A stretch of 64,000 nucleotides of DNA from Thermosphaera aggregans DSM 11486. GTDB lineage: Archaea > Thermoproteota > Thermoprotei_A > Sulfolobales > Desulfurococcaceae. How positions within the stretch are numbered: position 1 is the first letter of the stretch; every line of letters begins with the position of its first letter. Both the position numbers and the translations under genes were made by a program. Positions 25,161 to 34,383 of this stretch are shown piece after piece. Under the pieces are notes generated by a model, which ran no database searches, had not been told where the DNA came from, and saw nothing but the letters and a program-made list of their open reading frames with translations. The DNA is taken from assembly GCF_000092185.1 (NCBI RefSeq), contig NC_014160.1:310001-374000 (forward strand), read 5' to 3'.

Positions 25161-25558
25161 TTATAGCCCACCTTTATGTAGTATGTTAAAACCGTCCCCA
25201 TGATCGTTCCCTTTGAGTATACGAACGACCTTATGTAGAGTTGTTCTTCAGGAATGGTTAATGGGGATATCTCGTACTTATCCTCTGAGACTACCTGGTT
25301 GTTAGCTAAATCCATTTCTTTTATCGACACATAGCAGTAGACTGCACCAGTCGTGTTTATGATTGTGTGCGCGAGATCTTTAGCTGTCCAATACGGTCTT
25401 TGCCTGAGAATGGCGGGGATATCATATACGATTTCATATGATCTCGAAACCCCTGTGTGAGAATATATTTGCGTAAACAATACCAGTACAGCAATCGCTA
25501 TTATAGTGAAAGCGATTGATGCTGAGATTACTTGGATCTGCGCTTTCATCTCTTCCAC
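25157..25558 (-). CDS. Small pilin-like protein
   Basis: The 133-residue protein starts MEEMKAQIQVISASIAFTIIAIAVLVL. Lys-Ala followed by Gln and a hydrophobic helix matches the archaeal type IV prepilin processing pattern. The remaining roughly 100 residues form a small globular domain, the size of a true pilin headpiece. It overlaps its neighbours on both sides (4 bp and 13 bp), so it is translated with them. Of the exported proteins here it is the one closest in size to a pilin subunit. Confidence 0.72.
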   Translation of the reverse strand: MEEMKAQIQVISASIAFTIIAIAVLVLFTQIYSHTGVSRSYEIVYDIPAILRQRPYWTAKDLAHTIINTTGAVYCYVSIKEMDLANNQVVSEDKYEISPLTIPEEQLYIRSFVYSKGTIMGTVLTYYIKVGYK

Positions 25559-26667
25559 ACCCTTATCTCAATCAGATAATCAAACATACCGATTCTTATA
25601 GTGGAGTAACGAGTAGTTGCCGAGAGTGGTGGTGCGTCACCGAAGACCCATTCATTAGGATACACCGGTATGAATAGGCTGGTTTTGTTGTCGTAGATGG
25701 AGACTAATATAAGGTTGTAAAGAGGTGATGTCAAACTACTAGAGTATATGTAAGAGCCTCGGATGAAATCGCCCTGTCCTATAACATATTCCCTCTTCAC
25801 GTCGGTTCTGATGTTGAGAAGCTTATACGCTGTGTGAGTCTCATTCCACCCGCGCTTAAAGGCATAGTAAGCTATTGTAGTAATATTGTAAGGCCTTCTT
25901 AAAACAGTGCCTCCCGAACCAAACACGATCCACTCTGCGATCCACTCTGTTATGTTGTAAGTACTACTTGTATACTGGCCGAAGCTTGGAGGGGTGTAAT
26001 AGAAGATAGAAGCATTATATATTGTTTCACTGAAGCCTGGCATGGCTACAGGGGATAAGTTGACAGTTGGGGTAACAACTGTTAATCCATCAATATTTAA
26101 TGGTTGTCCACTTATCATGCCCGGTGCAATCCATGTTGCTATGAATCGGCTATTCCTATGTTCTTGAACCACTATAACGACCCCTGGATCCTTAACCGTG
26201 AGATTGAAAAGCATTAATTTAAATTTGTAGAGACCCTCGGAAGTGATTCCATCATATACAGGGTTTGCCACTAAGGCATTCCTACCATTCTTGTCAACTA
26301 GGAGAGCTATAGTTGTAAGGTTATATATTGAAAAAATGCTCACGCTCGAGTAGGGTGTTACGTTGATATATTGGATAGGAGTATAAACCCTTGCGTAAAC
26401 CCCGTATCCAGCTTGCATAAACGGGGACAAATAGCTTGTCAAGGTTGAGTTTAACGCGCTACTTACCTCTGTTATTCCTTGAGTATAGTTTCCCACGCTA
26501 AACCCATATAGTAGTACATATTTCAATGCTTCCTCGAACGAGTAGGAGATGGATTCTGCCCCCATCCCTATTCTTGGAACATAATAGGTGGTTGACAACA
26601 TGTTATATAAGGGAATAAATGAGAGAATTATTAGTATTGCGAGAAGATATTCCACGATCTCCTTCAA
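25546..26667 (-). CDS. Exported, membrane-anchored protein of the type IV filament locus
   Basis: The 373-residue protein has an N-terminal hydrophobic helix (about residues 6-24, VEYLLAILIILSFIPLYNM) and a large outside domain rich in Tyr, Thr, Ser and Asn. The negatively charged Glu near the start of the helix (MKEIVEY) recalls the conserved Glu5 of pilins. It overlaps both neighbours (13 bp and 4 bp). No catalytic motif is seen. A minor pilin or assembly protein is inferred from context. Confidence 0.68.
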   Translation of the reverse strand: MKEIVEYLLAILIILSFIPLYNMLSTTYYVPRIGMGAESISYSFEEALKYVLLYGFSVGNYTQGITEVSSALNSTLTSYLSPFMQAGYGVYARVYTPIQYINVTPYSSVSIFSIYNLTTIALLVDKNGRNALVANPVYDGITSEGLYKFKLMLFNLTVKDPGVVIVVQEHRNSRFIATWIAPGMISGQPLNIDGLTVVTPTVNLSPVAMPGFSETIYNASIFYYTPPSFGQYTSSTYNITEWIAEWIVFGSGGTVLRRPYNITTIAYYAFKRGWNETHTAYKLLNIRTDVKREYVIGQGDFIRGSYIYSSSLTSPLYNLILVSIYDNKTSLFIPVYPNEWVFGDAPPLSATTRYSTIRIGMFDYLIEIRVWKR

Positions 26668-29279
26668 GCCCTCTTCCCCCTGAAAACAATCGTTAGGACG
26701 TAATGGGAGTCAGGTCTAACAATAAGGAATAAATCCACGAGGAGCTCGCTGGAAAACACTATCTTGTCAATATATTCAACAACTCTAAGCTGGGGAGGGT
26801 TAGGGATGTTTAGCGCCTCGGTTAAGTAGCTGGGCTGTGCAACAGGCTCTGGGTCAACGAAGGGCCTTACCCGTACCCAATTGTAGATTCCTGTAAGATT
26901 GACTGTGCCCGCCCTGTTCGAACCGTAAACCATTAACCCTATGAAAAATGTGAAGTTACCAGCTAACCTATATGTGAAGCTGTAAGGATTGTAAGTTGGT
27001 GTGGTCGAGTTATAGTATTCCGGGTTTAAAATAAAATAGTATAGTTTACTGTTGAAGTATCCTATGCCCGTAATGTTATAACCTGCCCTCAGATTAGTGT
27101 TATTAACAACCTCCTGCACTTTAATATGATAACCCAATACTTTATCATAATATGTGAATATTAAGCCACCGTCAATCTTTACAGGGTGTTTAAGATACGG
27201 TCGGAATAAAAGTACCATTCCTCCTGATACCAACCCAGGGTATTCGATCCTGTCCACGAGGTCTCCGTTATAGTAGAATAGGAACTCCACCGGGTATTTC
27301 TCACCCAGTATAGGGTACGTCGTGAGATCGAATGATGCAGTGCCTGAGTCGTCTACCGTGGCGTTTTGAGCATAGACTGCTTGCTTCTCAATCCTGGTTG
27401 TATTGGTTTCATTATCGTAGACCAGCACATCCTTGTAGTCGACAATAGTTATCTCCCACCCAGGCGATAGTCCGAGCACATAAAGCCTCCTGGCATCAAA
27501 CGGTGTATTGGTGTCGTATCTAGAAGACAATAGGTCGTCGAACCATGGTTCACTAAGGCCGGGTGGTTCTCCGGGTGAGTATGCGAAGGGGCCAACGTAT
27601 TCTGGTTGATAGACAGTTAACGTACCCCTTCCAGAAGAACTTAAAATAGTTGATCCATCTACAGGGTTGATCACTTGGAGAGAGTATTCAGGGTTCGCGG
27701 TTCCAGGGGACTTCACCGATACGTAAAGGATGACCCAGCTTGGCAGACTTATATTGACGAGCTGGGTCGAGTTCAATACTTGAAAGTCACTGAGACCAGG
27801 CAGGGTCACACTACTGTAGAGGAGTTTTAAACTATTATCGCCGGGTGTGTATTGCAGCGCAATGTAGAAGGCTCTCGCCCTGTTTAAGTCCTCCGTGATT
27901 ACAACACCTCTAACAATGCTGGTGTTGTCGATTCTAATCTTGTAGAGTATTTGATAGTATTCTTGCCCTGCAGGATACCTGGTTATCGGTGGGTTGCTCC
28001 TAACAGCTAGAGCATAATAGTCTTCACCTGCTACGTAGTCAAAGCGTGTCGCGTTCAGGAAAGAGTCATCACCCAGGTTGCCGATGCCCCAGTTCCCATA
28101 TATAATTGTGTAGTTTTCAAGGGACAATGACGGGTCTACTATAACTGGTCTAAGAGTCTCGTTAAAAACCTGTGTTCCATCGCCAACGTTAACGAGCCCC
28201 AGCAGGTACTCGGCACCATCCGTACTATTTCCATATGGTTTCCCGAGCGCCTCAACTAAAACCCCCTGGTACTGGTCGACCGTTAAGATCCTATTGTAAT
28301 ACAGAATGAGGAAGCCCTCTGTTTTGATATCGAGCACTCCTGTGAGCCATCCACCGGGGAGCAGGTCGTAGGAATATGTGTTAAAAGGTCTTATACTCCA
28401 TAGTGGCGACCTCGTCAGCAAGTCCCTTAAGGAGCTGTAGCGTGTGAGATCATCGTAGAACAGGAATATGGCAGGGTCGCTTCTCTCAGCCGCGTAAGGG
28501 TTTCCCCAGTACATGTAGATGGTTTTATTCTCTAATGGTTGTATAACAGGGATTTGAACCCATACCCTGGCATAATTAGCCTTCCACTCGTCTATCCAAT
28601 ACTTAAGTGTTGAAACCCCATCGGAGTCAGCGAACCGTACGTCGTTCCTAGCTGGAGTGTAAGCTTTTCCCTGGTAAGTGCAGTTGAGTTTTGAAGGATT
28701 AAATTCTATCTTTACCAAGTAGTTTGAAAGGCTGGTGTTCCCTTTCTCAATAATGTATACAGGGGAGCGGCAGAGCCATAGCATGCCGTTCTCCATGTAG
28801 CCTTCAGCTGGGTCGAAGCCCTCCATAATCCTTTCAACGGTGAACTCGCCTTTAGCGAGTTCTAAGGGGGCGACCAGGTCTGTTGGTTGAAATAGGAGTG
28901 ATATTCCGTAGACTTTTTTATCTGGTGTGGAGGCTATTACGTAGAATGCTTGCGAATTATAATCCTCCCTCTCCTTTAGCCTCGGGAACTCCAAAGCTAA
29001 TACCTCTCCCCGACCAATGTAGACGTTGTAGCCTTTCTCACTGGATACCTCCACAGGTATATTTAGGCTAATGCTGGATTGGTTGGAGTTGGCTAAGTAT
29101 GTTGATGAGTAGAGTGCTCTAATGCTGGTAGCTATCTTGTCCGATATGTATTGAAGCAGAGCTGTGTAGTTATTAATCATCGTTATTTCAGACATAAACA
29201 ACCCGTACATGAAGAGGCCTACTAGCAAGGCTATTATGAAACCGGTTCCAATAGCGTGTAGTAATGGAGGAGTCGGCAT
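26664..29279 (-). CDS. Large exported protein with DUF2341 domain, putative filament adhesin
   Basis: In this 871-residue protein an N-terminal transmembrane/signal helix (about 10-29) is followed by about 140 residues of unknown fold. A DUF2341 domain comes next (about 170-275; hallmark RNDVRFADSDG, LKYWIDEW and TIYMYWGNPYA). Several hundred residues of beta-rich sequence follow, with lectin/jelly-roll-like features. DUF2341 occurs in surface and adhesin-like proteins of archaea and bacteria, so binding to surfaces or carbohydrate is a reasonable guess. It overlaps the next gene by 4 bp and abuts the previous one with no spacer. In size and position it resembles a tip adhesin of a type IV-like filament. 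That role is inferred. Confidence 0.75.
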   Translation of the reverse strand: MPTPPLLHAIGTGFIIALLVGLFMYGLFMSEITMINNYTALLQYISDKIATSIRALYSSTYLANSNQSSISLNIPVEVSSEKGYNVYIGRGEVLALEFPRLKEREDYNSQAFYVIASTPDKKVYGISLLFQPTDLVAPLELAKGEFTVERIMEGFDPAEGYMENGMLWLCRSPVYIIEKGNTSLSNYLVKIEFNPSKLNCTYQGKAYTPARNDVRFADSDGVSTLKYWIDEWKANYARVWVQIPVIQPLENKTIYMYWGNPYAAERSDPAIFLFYDDLTRYSSLRDLLTRSPLWSIRPFNTYSYDLLPGGWLTGVLDIKTEGFLILYYNRILTVDQYQGVLVEALGKPYGNSTDGAEYLLGLVNVGDGTQVFNETLRPVIVDPSLSLENYTIIYGNWGIGNLGDDSFLNATRFDYVAGEDYYALAVRSNPPITRYPAGQEYYQILYKIRIDNTSIVRGVVITEDLNRARAFYIALQYTPGDNSLKLLYSSVTLPGLSDFQVLNSTQLVNISLPSWVILYVSVKSPGTANPEYSLQVINPVDGSTILSSSGRGTLTVYQPEYVGPFAYSPGEPPGLSEPWFDDLLSSRYDTNTPFDARRLYVLGLSPGWEITIVDYKDVLVYDNETNTTRIEKQAVYAQNATVDDSGTASFDLTTYPILGEKYPVEFLFYYNGDLVDRIEYPGLVSGGMVLLFRPYLKHPVKIDGGLIFTYYDKVLGYHIKVQEVVNNTNLRAGYNITGIGYFNSKLYYFILNPEYYNSTTPTYNPYSFTYRLAGNFTFFIGLMVYGSNRAGTVNLTGIYNWVRVRPFVDPEPVAQPSYLTEALNIPNPPQLRVVEYIDKIVFSSELLVDLFLIVRPDSHYVLTIVFRGKRA

Positions 29280-30032
29280 TCAGTTCACCTCTATTTCAAC
29301 GTTGTACACGGTTATCATGTAGACTAGAGGTATTCCCGGTTGAATGCTTGAAAGGTTCCTAGGAGTGGCTGTAAGTGTTTTTCCAATTATGGAGTCCGTA
29401 AAAATTATTGACATGTTTATTGCATACCCTGAGAAAATGGTGGGACTACCGCTCATCGAGACTTTCACAATGCCTCTTGGCCTGTCCCTGTACTCTAGCT
29501 TAACCGATAAATTGTAGTATGATATCCTGTAGAAAAACGTCACCCCTGTTAACCCTCTAGTAACCTCGCTGTCCACGAGAAGCCTGCAGGTATCTAAGTA
29601 CAGCTTGGTCTCGCCTTGTCCGTAAGTCTCCAGCACTCTTGGCACGAGACGTGGATCGTTTACTATGTACTCGTTTCCTCCGTAAACGGTTGCGTTAGGC
29701 CTTGAGAGCCCTCTGACCCCGGAGATGAGCCCAGTACACTCAAAATAGTATTCTGGACTACTGGTATTGTTGAAGAAGATGCTGATAGACCCTATCTTAC
29801 TATACCCTATCGATTGCTGGTGCATGGGAATGGAGATCTCGTAGGAACCTCCCATTAATGGAATCACTAAGGAGTTTCCGATTGAAAGGAAAGCTTGCCT
29901 ATAGTATGCGTATTCAGTTGTGGTGTTGAATCCTGCCATGCTCACGAATGTGTAAAAACTTAAAACTCCCAGCAAAGCCAGTAAAACAGACGTGATCAAC
30001 ACTGTTGAGAATGTCTCAGAGACAGCCTTCAT
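29280..30032 (-). CDS. Pilin-like exported protein
   Basis: The 250-residue protein starts MKAVSETFSTVLITSVLLAL. Lys-Ala followed by Val-Ser-Glu and a hydrophobic helix is the pattern of archaeal pilins/flagellin-like proteins, with the Glu matching conserved Glu5. The ectodomain is about 210 residues. The gene ends one base before the start of the DUF2341 gene. The start has no overlap with the upstream gene (46 bp gap), so a separate ribosome site or short promoter may serve here. Confidence 0.74.
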   Translation of the reverse strand: MKAVSETFSTVLITSVLLALLGVLSFYTFVSMAGFNTTTEYAYYRQAFLSIGNSLVIPLMGGSYEISIPMHQQSIGYSKIGSISIFFNNTSSPEYYFECTGLISGVRGLSRPNATVYGGNEYIVNDPRLVPRVLETYGQGETKLYLDTCRLLVDSEVTRGLTGVTFFYRISYYNLSVKLEYRDRPRGIVKVSMSGSPTIFSGYAINMSIIFTDSIIGKTLTATPRNLSSIQPGIPLVYMITVYNVEIEVN

Positions 30033-30078
30033 TCCAATACCTGTTTAAATAGTTAGTACATTTCCAGCTTAAATATTT

Positions 30079-30867
30079 TTAAGATATGAGCACCGCTATT
30101 TTCTTGTAAACGATCCTAACCGTCAGGGATCCTGACACAGGATCTATTGAGTGATTTGATGGTAAAATGTCTTTGAGAGTGATTATTGATTGGTTAAAAA
30201 TTATTGTAAGATTTCGAACTGGTGAAAACTCTTTAATGTCGGCATAATAGGATTCGTAACGCAACCTAATTGAACCGGTTCCAATCACGGTTGGAGGATC
30301 ATTAATATTGTAATACCCTCCGAAATCGGCTATGATTATTTCCAAGTAGTAATTTGAATCCCCGACCTTGTAAATAGAGCAGTAAACTCTTGCAGTGTCA
30401 AGCTCAATTATAGTCCATCCATTATAGTAGTATTCGCGCACGAGAGCAAGTCTTTCAATCTCGCTCACAACACTCTGGTTTACCCCGTATACAATAGATC
30501 CTCTCACATCCTCAAGAACGTTCCTGCGGATCCCACCGGTCAACGCGTAGAACTCAGTCTTATTGAAAGCAGTGACCAATGTGTTGTTACCCAGCTCTAA
30601 TTGAATAGTAAGATTCAGAGGGATTTTCTTAAAGCCTAAGCTCACAAGGGAGCTCGGATGCCTCGTGTAAATGGTTTGACCGTTAAGGATTTCCGGAATG
30701 CTGAAGGCTATTTCCCGGAAAAGAGATTTTACATATCCATACTCAACGGAAGCAGTGGTGGCATCCACGCTGAAAGTTGAGAAGAAGAATATCGATAGTG
30801 AAATCAGAACAACGGTCATGAAAAGGATCATTATTACAAGGGGCTCGCTAACGCTTTTCAATCTCAA
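30079..30867 (-). CDS. Pilin-like exported protein
   Basis: The 262-residue protein starts MRLKSVSEPLVIMILFMTVVLISLSI, again a short basic leader, a Ser-Val-Ser-Glu segment and a long hydrophobic helix. It resembles the neighbour at 29280-30032 in length, N-terminus and overall composition, and the two may be paralogues. It begins 6 bp after the platform-protein gene and so belongs to the same transcript. Confidence 0.74.
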   Translation of the reverse strand: MRLKSVSEPLVIMILFMTVVLISLSIFFFSTFSVDATTASVEYGYVKSLFREIAFSIPEILNGQTIYTRHPSSLVSLGFKKIPLNLTIQLELGNNTLVTAFNKTEFYALTGGIRRNVLEDVRGSIVYGVNQSVVSEIERLALVREYYYNGWTIIELDTARVYCSIYKVGDSNYYLEIIIADFGGYYNINDPPTVIGTGSIRLRYESYYADIKEFSPVRNLTIIFNQSIITLKDILPSNHSIDPVSGSLTVRIVYKKIAVLIS

Positions 30868-30873
30868 GACCCC

Positions 30874-32625
30874 TCACAGGAATCCCGTGAATAATTTCGC
30901 GAACATAAAGAACAGCATTGTAACCAAAGTGAGGATCAGAGCGTGTTTAAACCCCGCTGCCACGGTTCCTGAGCCGACCTTACCGGCTACAAGACCCATT
31001 AGATAAGTATTCAACACAATGCTTGGGAGAACCGTGGAGGCTGCAGCCCTGAATTGTCCTGAGGCTAGTGGTATCCTTCCCATGTAAACAGCCATAAACA
31101 CTATGGTGAAGGCAGTTAATACGGCCCCTAAGTATGGAACTATCATGAGCGTTCTCATGGAACGTTTCTTTTCGGCTTCGATGGCCTCGATGCTTTCGGC
31201 AAACCATGCAAGGTTTTCCAAGACGTCAACAGTACCCCCACCCACCTCGATCGAGTCGGTAAGGATGAACAAGAGGACCTTGGCCCTCCATGGTTTAATC
31301 TTCTTGAATAATTCTTCAATAATTTTTCTTAGAGAAACTCCCAGGGTCAGCTCCAGCGATATCTTCTTCAAGTACTTGGAGAATACTCCATAATCCCTGG
31401 TTGACAATTCAATTATACTTTTTTCTGGGGGGAGACCCGTTTTCCGAACCTCAACGAGATCCCTGATGAACCTTGTGATCCCGTTAATAATTGTGTATTC
31501 TCTAGCAATGTATTCAGCATATATCAATGAAGGTATTATGCTGACAATGAGCGCCATTGACAGAGCTATTGAGGATTCAACGAATGTGAGATTTGGAGGG
31601 ATATCGGCTAATTTCATAGGGAGTGTGAGGAATTCGTGGACGGCAGTTACAAGAGGGTTAGTCTTAAACGCCGGGTTCCCGTAGAGAACAATTCCAAGTA
31701 GCGACAAGAATGCGGCTAAGGGGAGGGTGACTCCGAAGAATGCGTAGTAGGGCCTCCAATCCATCCACGCCTCCTTATATTGCATTACATCCCCTAGGTA
31801 AATTATTGCTATGCTTATGAAAGGCATTAGGATGTAAAGGAGCAGGGACATGGTTCCAGTGTCTATGCCAAAGGATATCACACCGCTGTAGCTGGCTGTG
31901 ACAAAGTATAGAACCGTGAAGCTAATCATAGTTAACAAAACTATGGCTAGGTATGATTCTAGCAATCCCCCCAGCCTGTCTGCAATTATTTTCATACTGA
32001 CGAGCAAATCGTTGAATAACGCTCTAGCCCTCTTATTTAGATAATCTATCACATCTCCCCCCGCCTTCACCGTTGAAATATAACCTGACAACGTCTCCCT
32101 AACTCTAGAGCTAGGGTTTCTATCAGAGAGCATTGCGAAAGCTGTCAGCGGATCCTTCCCCAGAATCTTGTTTAGCAGTACAAATCTTTGAGCCAGCTCG
32201 CCGGTCTTCTGAAAGATAATGCTACCTTTCAGTATTCTTTCAAAAGCAATATATGGTGATAACCCGCTCATCACCATTATGCTAAGGTAGCTAATAGTGT
32301 AGGGAAATTCTCCATCGATCGCCGAGGCCCTTGAACCAGCAACCATTGAAGGTATTATAATCATTATAAGGTACACAACTACAGGAAGAGCAATGAAGAA
32401 AGGAATGAATACATGGTAGCCTAGGAAGAATACTAAAACGCCCACGCCCGCGGCGATTCCAGCCGAGAGTGTGAGGAGAAATAAGATGAGCGACGCGTAA
32501 ACTTCTGCATGGAGATGTATGTTGGACCTTCTCAACTGTTTTGCTACACCCGGAGAAGCCCGTAGGACTTGATCGGCGTAATCCCCGAAATATCTATAAA
32601 TGAAATCCCAGAACTTCATTAACAC
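30874..32625 (-). CDS. Type IV pilus/archaellum-type assembly platform protein (TadC/FlaJ family)
   Basis: The 583-residue polytopic membrane protein has two T2SF-type cytoplasmic helical domains separated by clusters of transmembrane helices, as in archaeal FlaJ/UpsF/AapF platform proteins. One domain lies around residues 115-215 (SYLSIMVMSGLSPYIAFERI), the second around 400-500 (VEVGGGTVDVLENLAWFAES). The platform anchors the filament base and is driven by the ATPase encoded divergently at 32704. It is the first gene of the long unit of exported proteins. A 78-bp divergent promoter region lies upstream. Confidence 0.9.
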   Translation of the reverse strand: MLMKFWDFIYRYFGDYADQVLRASPGVAKQLRRSNIHLHAEVYASLILFLLTLSAGIAAGVGVLVFFLGYHVFIPFFIALPVVVYLIMIIIPSMVAGSRASAIDGEFPYTISYLSIMVMSGLSPYIAFERILKGSIIFQKTGELAQRFVLLNKILGKDPLTAFAMLSDRNPSSRVRETLSGYISTVKAGGDVIDYLNKRARALFNDLLVSMKIIADRLGGLLESYLAIVLLTMISFTVLYFVTASYSGVISFGIDTGTMSLLLYILMPFISIAIIYLGDVMQYKEAWMDWRPYYAFFGVTLPLAAFLSLLGIVLYGNPAFKTNPLVTAVHEFLTLPMKLADIPPNLTFVESSIALSMALIVSIIPSLIYAEYIAREYTIINGITRFIRDLVEVRKTGLPPEKSIIELSTRDYGVFSKYLKKISLELTLGVSLRKIIEELFKKIKPWRAKVLLFILTDSIEVGGGTVDVLENLAWFAESIEAIEAEKKRSMRTLMIVPYLGAVLTAFTIVFMAVYMGRIPLASGQFRAAASTVLPSIVLNTYLMGLVAGKVGSGTVAAGFKHALILTLVTMLFFMFAKLFTGFL

Positions 32626-32703
32626 ACCAATAGAAATAATTAACCCGTTGTGTTAATAAATTTTTATATTTAACATTACCATATAGTTAAAAAGGTTACA
32701 GTT
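32626..32703. promoter_or_regulatory. Divergent promoter region of the filament locus
   Basis: This A/T-rich gap separates the platform gene (minus strand) from the secretion ATPase gene (plus strand). The minus strand has a taaatataaaaattta box about 30-45 bp before its ATG. The plus strand has a tatagttaaaaagg box 12-24 bp before its ATG. Both halves of the apparatus can thus be controlled from one site. Confidence 0.5.
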
Positions 32704-34383
32704 ATGAGTGAGGTAGGAGAAGCGAAGAAGAAATTTTCTCTCACATCAATTTTGACAATAAGGAAAAAGCCCAAGGAAATTGTTGAAAAAGAGGAGAAAA
32801 AGTTAACCATTGAAAGGGTAATGCCTGTAGAAGAACCATTGAGAATCGTTGAAAGAGATCCTAGCTGGAGGGTTTTAGAATCATACTACGTGTATAAGCC
32901 ATTCGTGAAAATAACTATTGCCGAAACCCCCACAGGCCCCATGTACTTTGTAGAAGAACAAGGACTGACTCCTGATGATAAGTCCATATTATCGAAGCTG
33001 GCCGAGATATTAATGGATGAAATACACCCCCCATCTAAACCGGAGGATGTGAGGGATTTAAGGGCTTACGTGTTCAAGGAAGTTGAGAGAATTGCGGAGA
33101 AGTATAGAGATAAGCTTGGGCTAGTGGGGGCGAGAAGAATTAAAGTATTCTACTATGTTGAGAGAAACCTTCTGGGATATGGCGCGATTGACCCATTCCT
33201 GAGGGATCCCAACATCGAGGATCTATCGTGTAACGGGGTAAACGTGCCGATTTTCGTATGGCATAGGAGATATGAGAGCATTCCAACTAATGTCTCGTTC
33301 ATGGATGAGGAATACCTCAACGAGCTCATTATGAAACTTGCCCACATGGCCGGCAAGCACATTAGCATAGCCTACCCTGTTTTAGACGCTATGTTGCCTG
33401 AGAAACACCGTGTCGCAGCTACCTATGGGCACGAGGTGTCTGTTAAAGGCCCATCATTCACTATTCGTAAATTCAGGGAGAAGCCTTTCAGCGTTATTGA
33501 GCTAATTGAACAGGGGAATATTGACAGCCTAACCTCTGCATACATATGGCTCTTGCTAGAGCATGGGAAAACCTTCATGGTGGCTGGCGGCACCGGTACC
33601 GGTAAAACAACCTTGTTAAACGCTCTCTCAATGTTCATTAAGCCTGGGATGAAAATAGTTACGATAGAGGACACTCCTGAACTCAACCTTCCACACGTTA
33701 ACTGGGTTCAGCTCACTAGTAGAGAAGTATATATTGCTGGTGCACAGTCGCTTGGAACTAGCGTAAAGCTCTACGACTTAGTCAAGCTAAGCCTGAGGTA
33801 CAGGCCTGACTACATCATCGTGGGCGAGGTCCGCGGTGACGAGGCTTTCGTCCTGTTCCAAGCAATGGCTACGGGCCACAGTGGTGCATCAACCATACAC
33901 GCCGAGACACTAGATTACGCCGTGAAACGTTTAACAAGCCCTCCCATGAATATTCCTCCCACCTACATGAGGCTAATGAATGTTTTCATGCATGTTCAAA
34001 GAGTTATCACAAGGGTTGAAAAGGGAGTAGTAAAGGTTAGGCGCAGAATAACGGTTGTGCAAGAAGTGGAGGATTTCGAAAAATACATCAAAATTTCAAC
34101 CTGGGATCCGAGAACGGATTCGCATGTAGTGAATCTTGAAAGGAGTATTCATCTACAGGACATAGCATTGAAGAGAGGTTTTGACGTGAGCGATTTGATA
34201 GAGGAGATAAAGCGTAGAAGCACGGTTTTGGAATGGATGCTTGTTAAGGGAATAAAAGATGCGTGGGACGTGTCAAGAATAATCTTCGACTACTACTATG
34301 AACCTAAAGCCGTCTACGAGAAAGCCAGGTCCGAGCTGGGGGAGCTCCTGAAGAAGGAAAGCGTTGAATCTCCTGCTGAGTAA
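32704..34383 (+). CDS. Type II/IV secretion ATPase of the filament locus (TadA/FlaI/PilB-like)
   Basis: The 559-residue ATPase has Walker A GGTGTGKTT, the Asp box (TIEDTPEL), Walker B (YIIVGEVRGDE) and the His box (TGHSGASTIHAE), all typical of archaeal secretion ATPases. An N-terminal domain of about 270 residues includes a charged lead (KKKFSL, KKPKE). It drives assembly of a filament at the cytoplasmic face of the membrane with the platform protein encoded divergently. The ATG is preceded by AAGGT. Its stop meets the stop of the convergent gene at 34384 with no spacer. Confidence 0.93.
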   Translation: MSEVGEAKKKFSLTSILTIRKKPKEIVEKEEKKLTIERVMPVEEPLRIVERDPSWRVLESYYVYKPFVKITIAETPTGPMYFVEEQGLTPDDKSILSKLAEILMDEIHPPSKPEDVRDLRAYVFKEVERIAEKYRDKLGLVGARRIKVFYYVERNLLGYGAIDPFLRDPNIEDLSCNGVNVPIFVWHRRYESIPTNVSFMDEEYLNELIMKLAHMAGKHISIAYPVLDAMLPEKHRVAATYGHEVSVKGPSFTIRKFREKPFSVIELIEQGNIDSLTSAYIWLLLEHGKTFMVAGGTGTGKTTLLNALSMFIKPGMKIVTIEDTPELNLPHVNWVQLTSREVYIAGAQSLGTSVKLYDLVKLSLRYRPDYIIVGEVRGDEAFVLFQAMATGHSGASTIHAETLDYAVKRLTSPPMNIPPTYMRLMNVFMHVQRVITRVEKGVVKVRRRITVVQEVEDFEKYIKISTWDPRTDSHVVNLERSIHLQDIALKRGFDVSDLIEEIKRRSTVLEWMLVKGIKDAWDVSRIIFDYYYEPKAVYEKARSELGELLKKESVESPAE

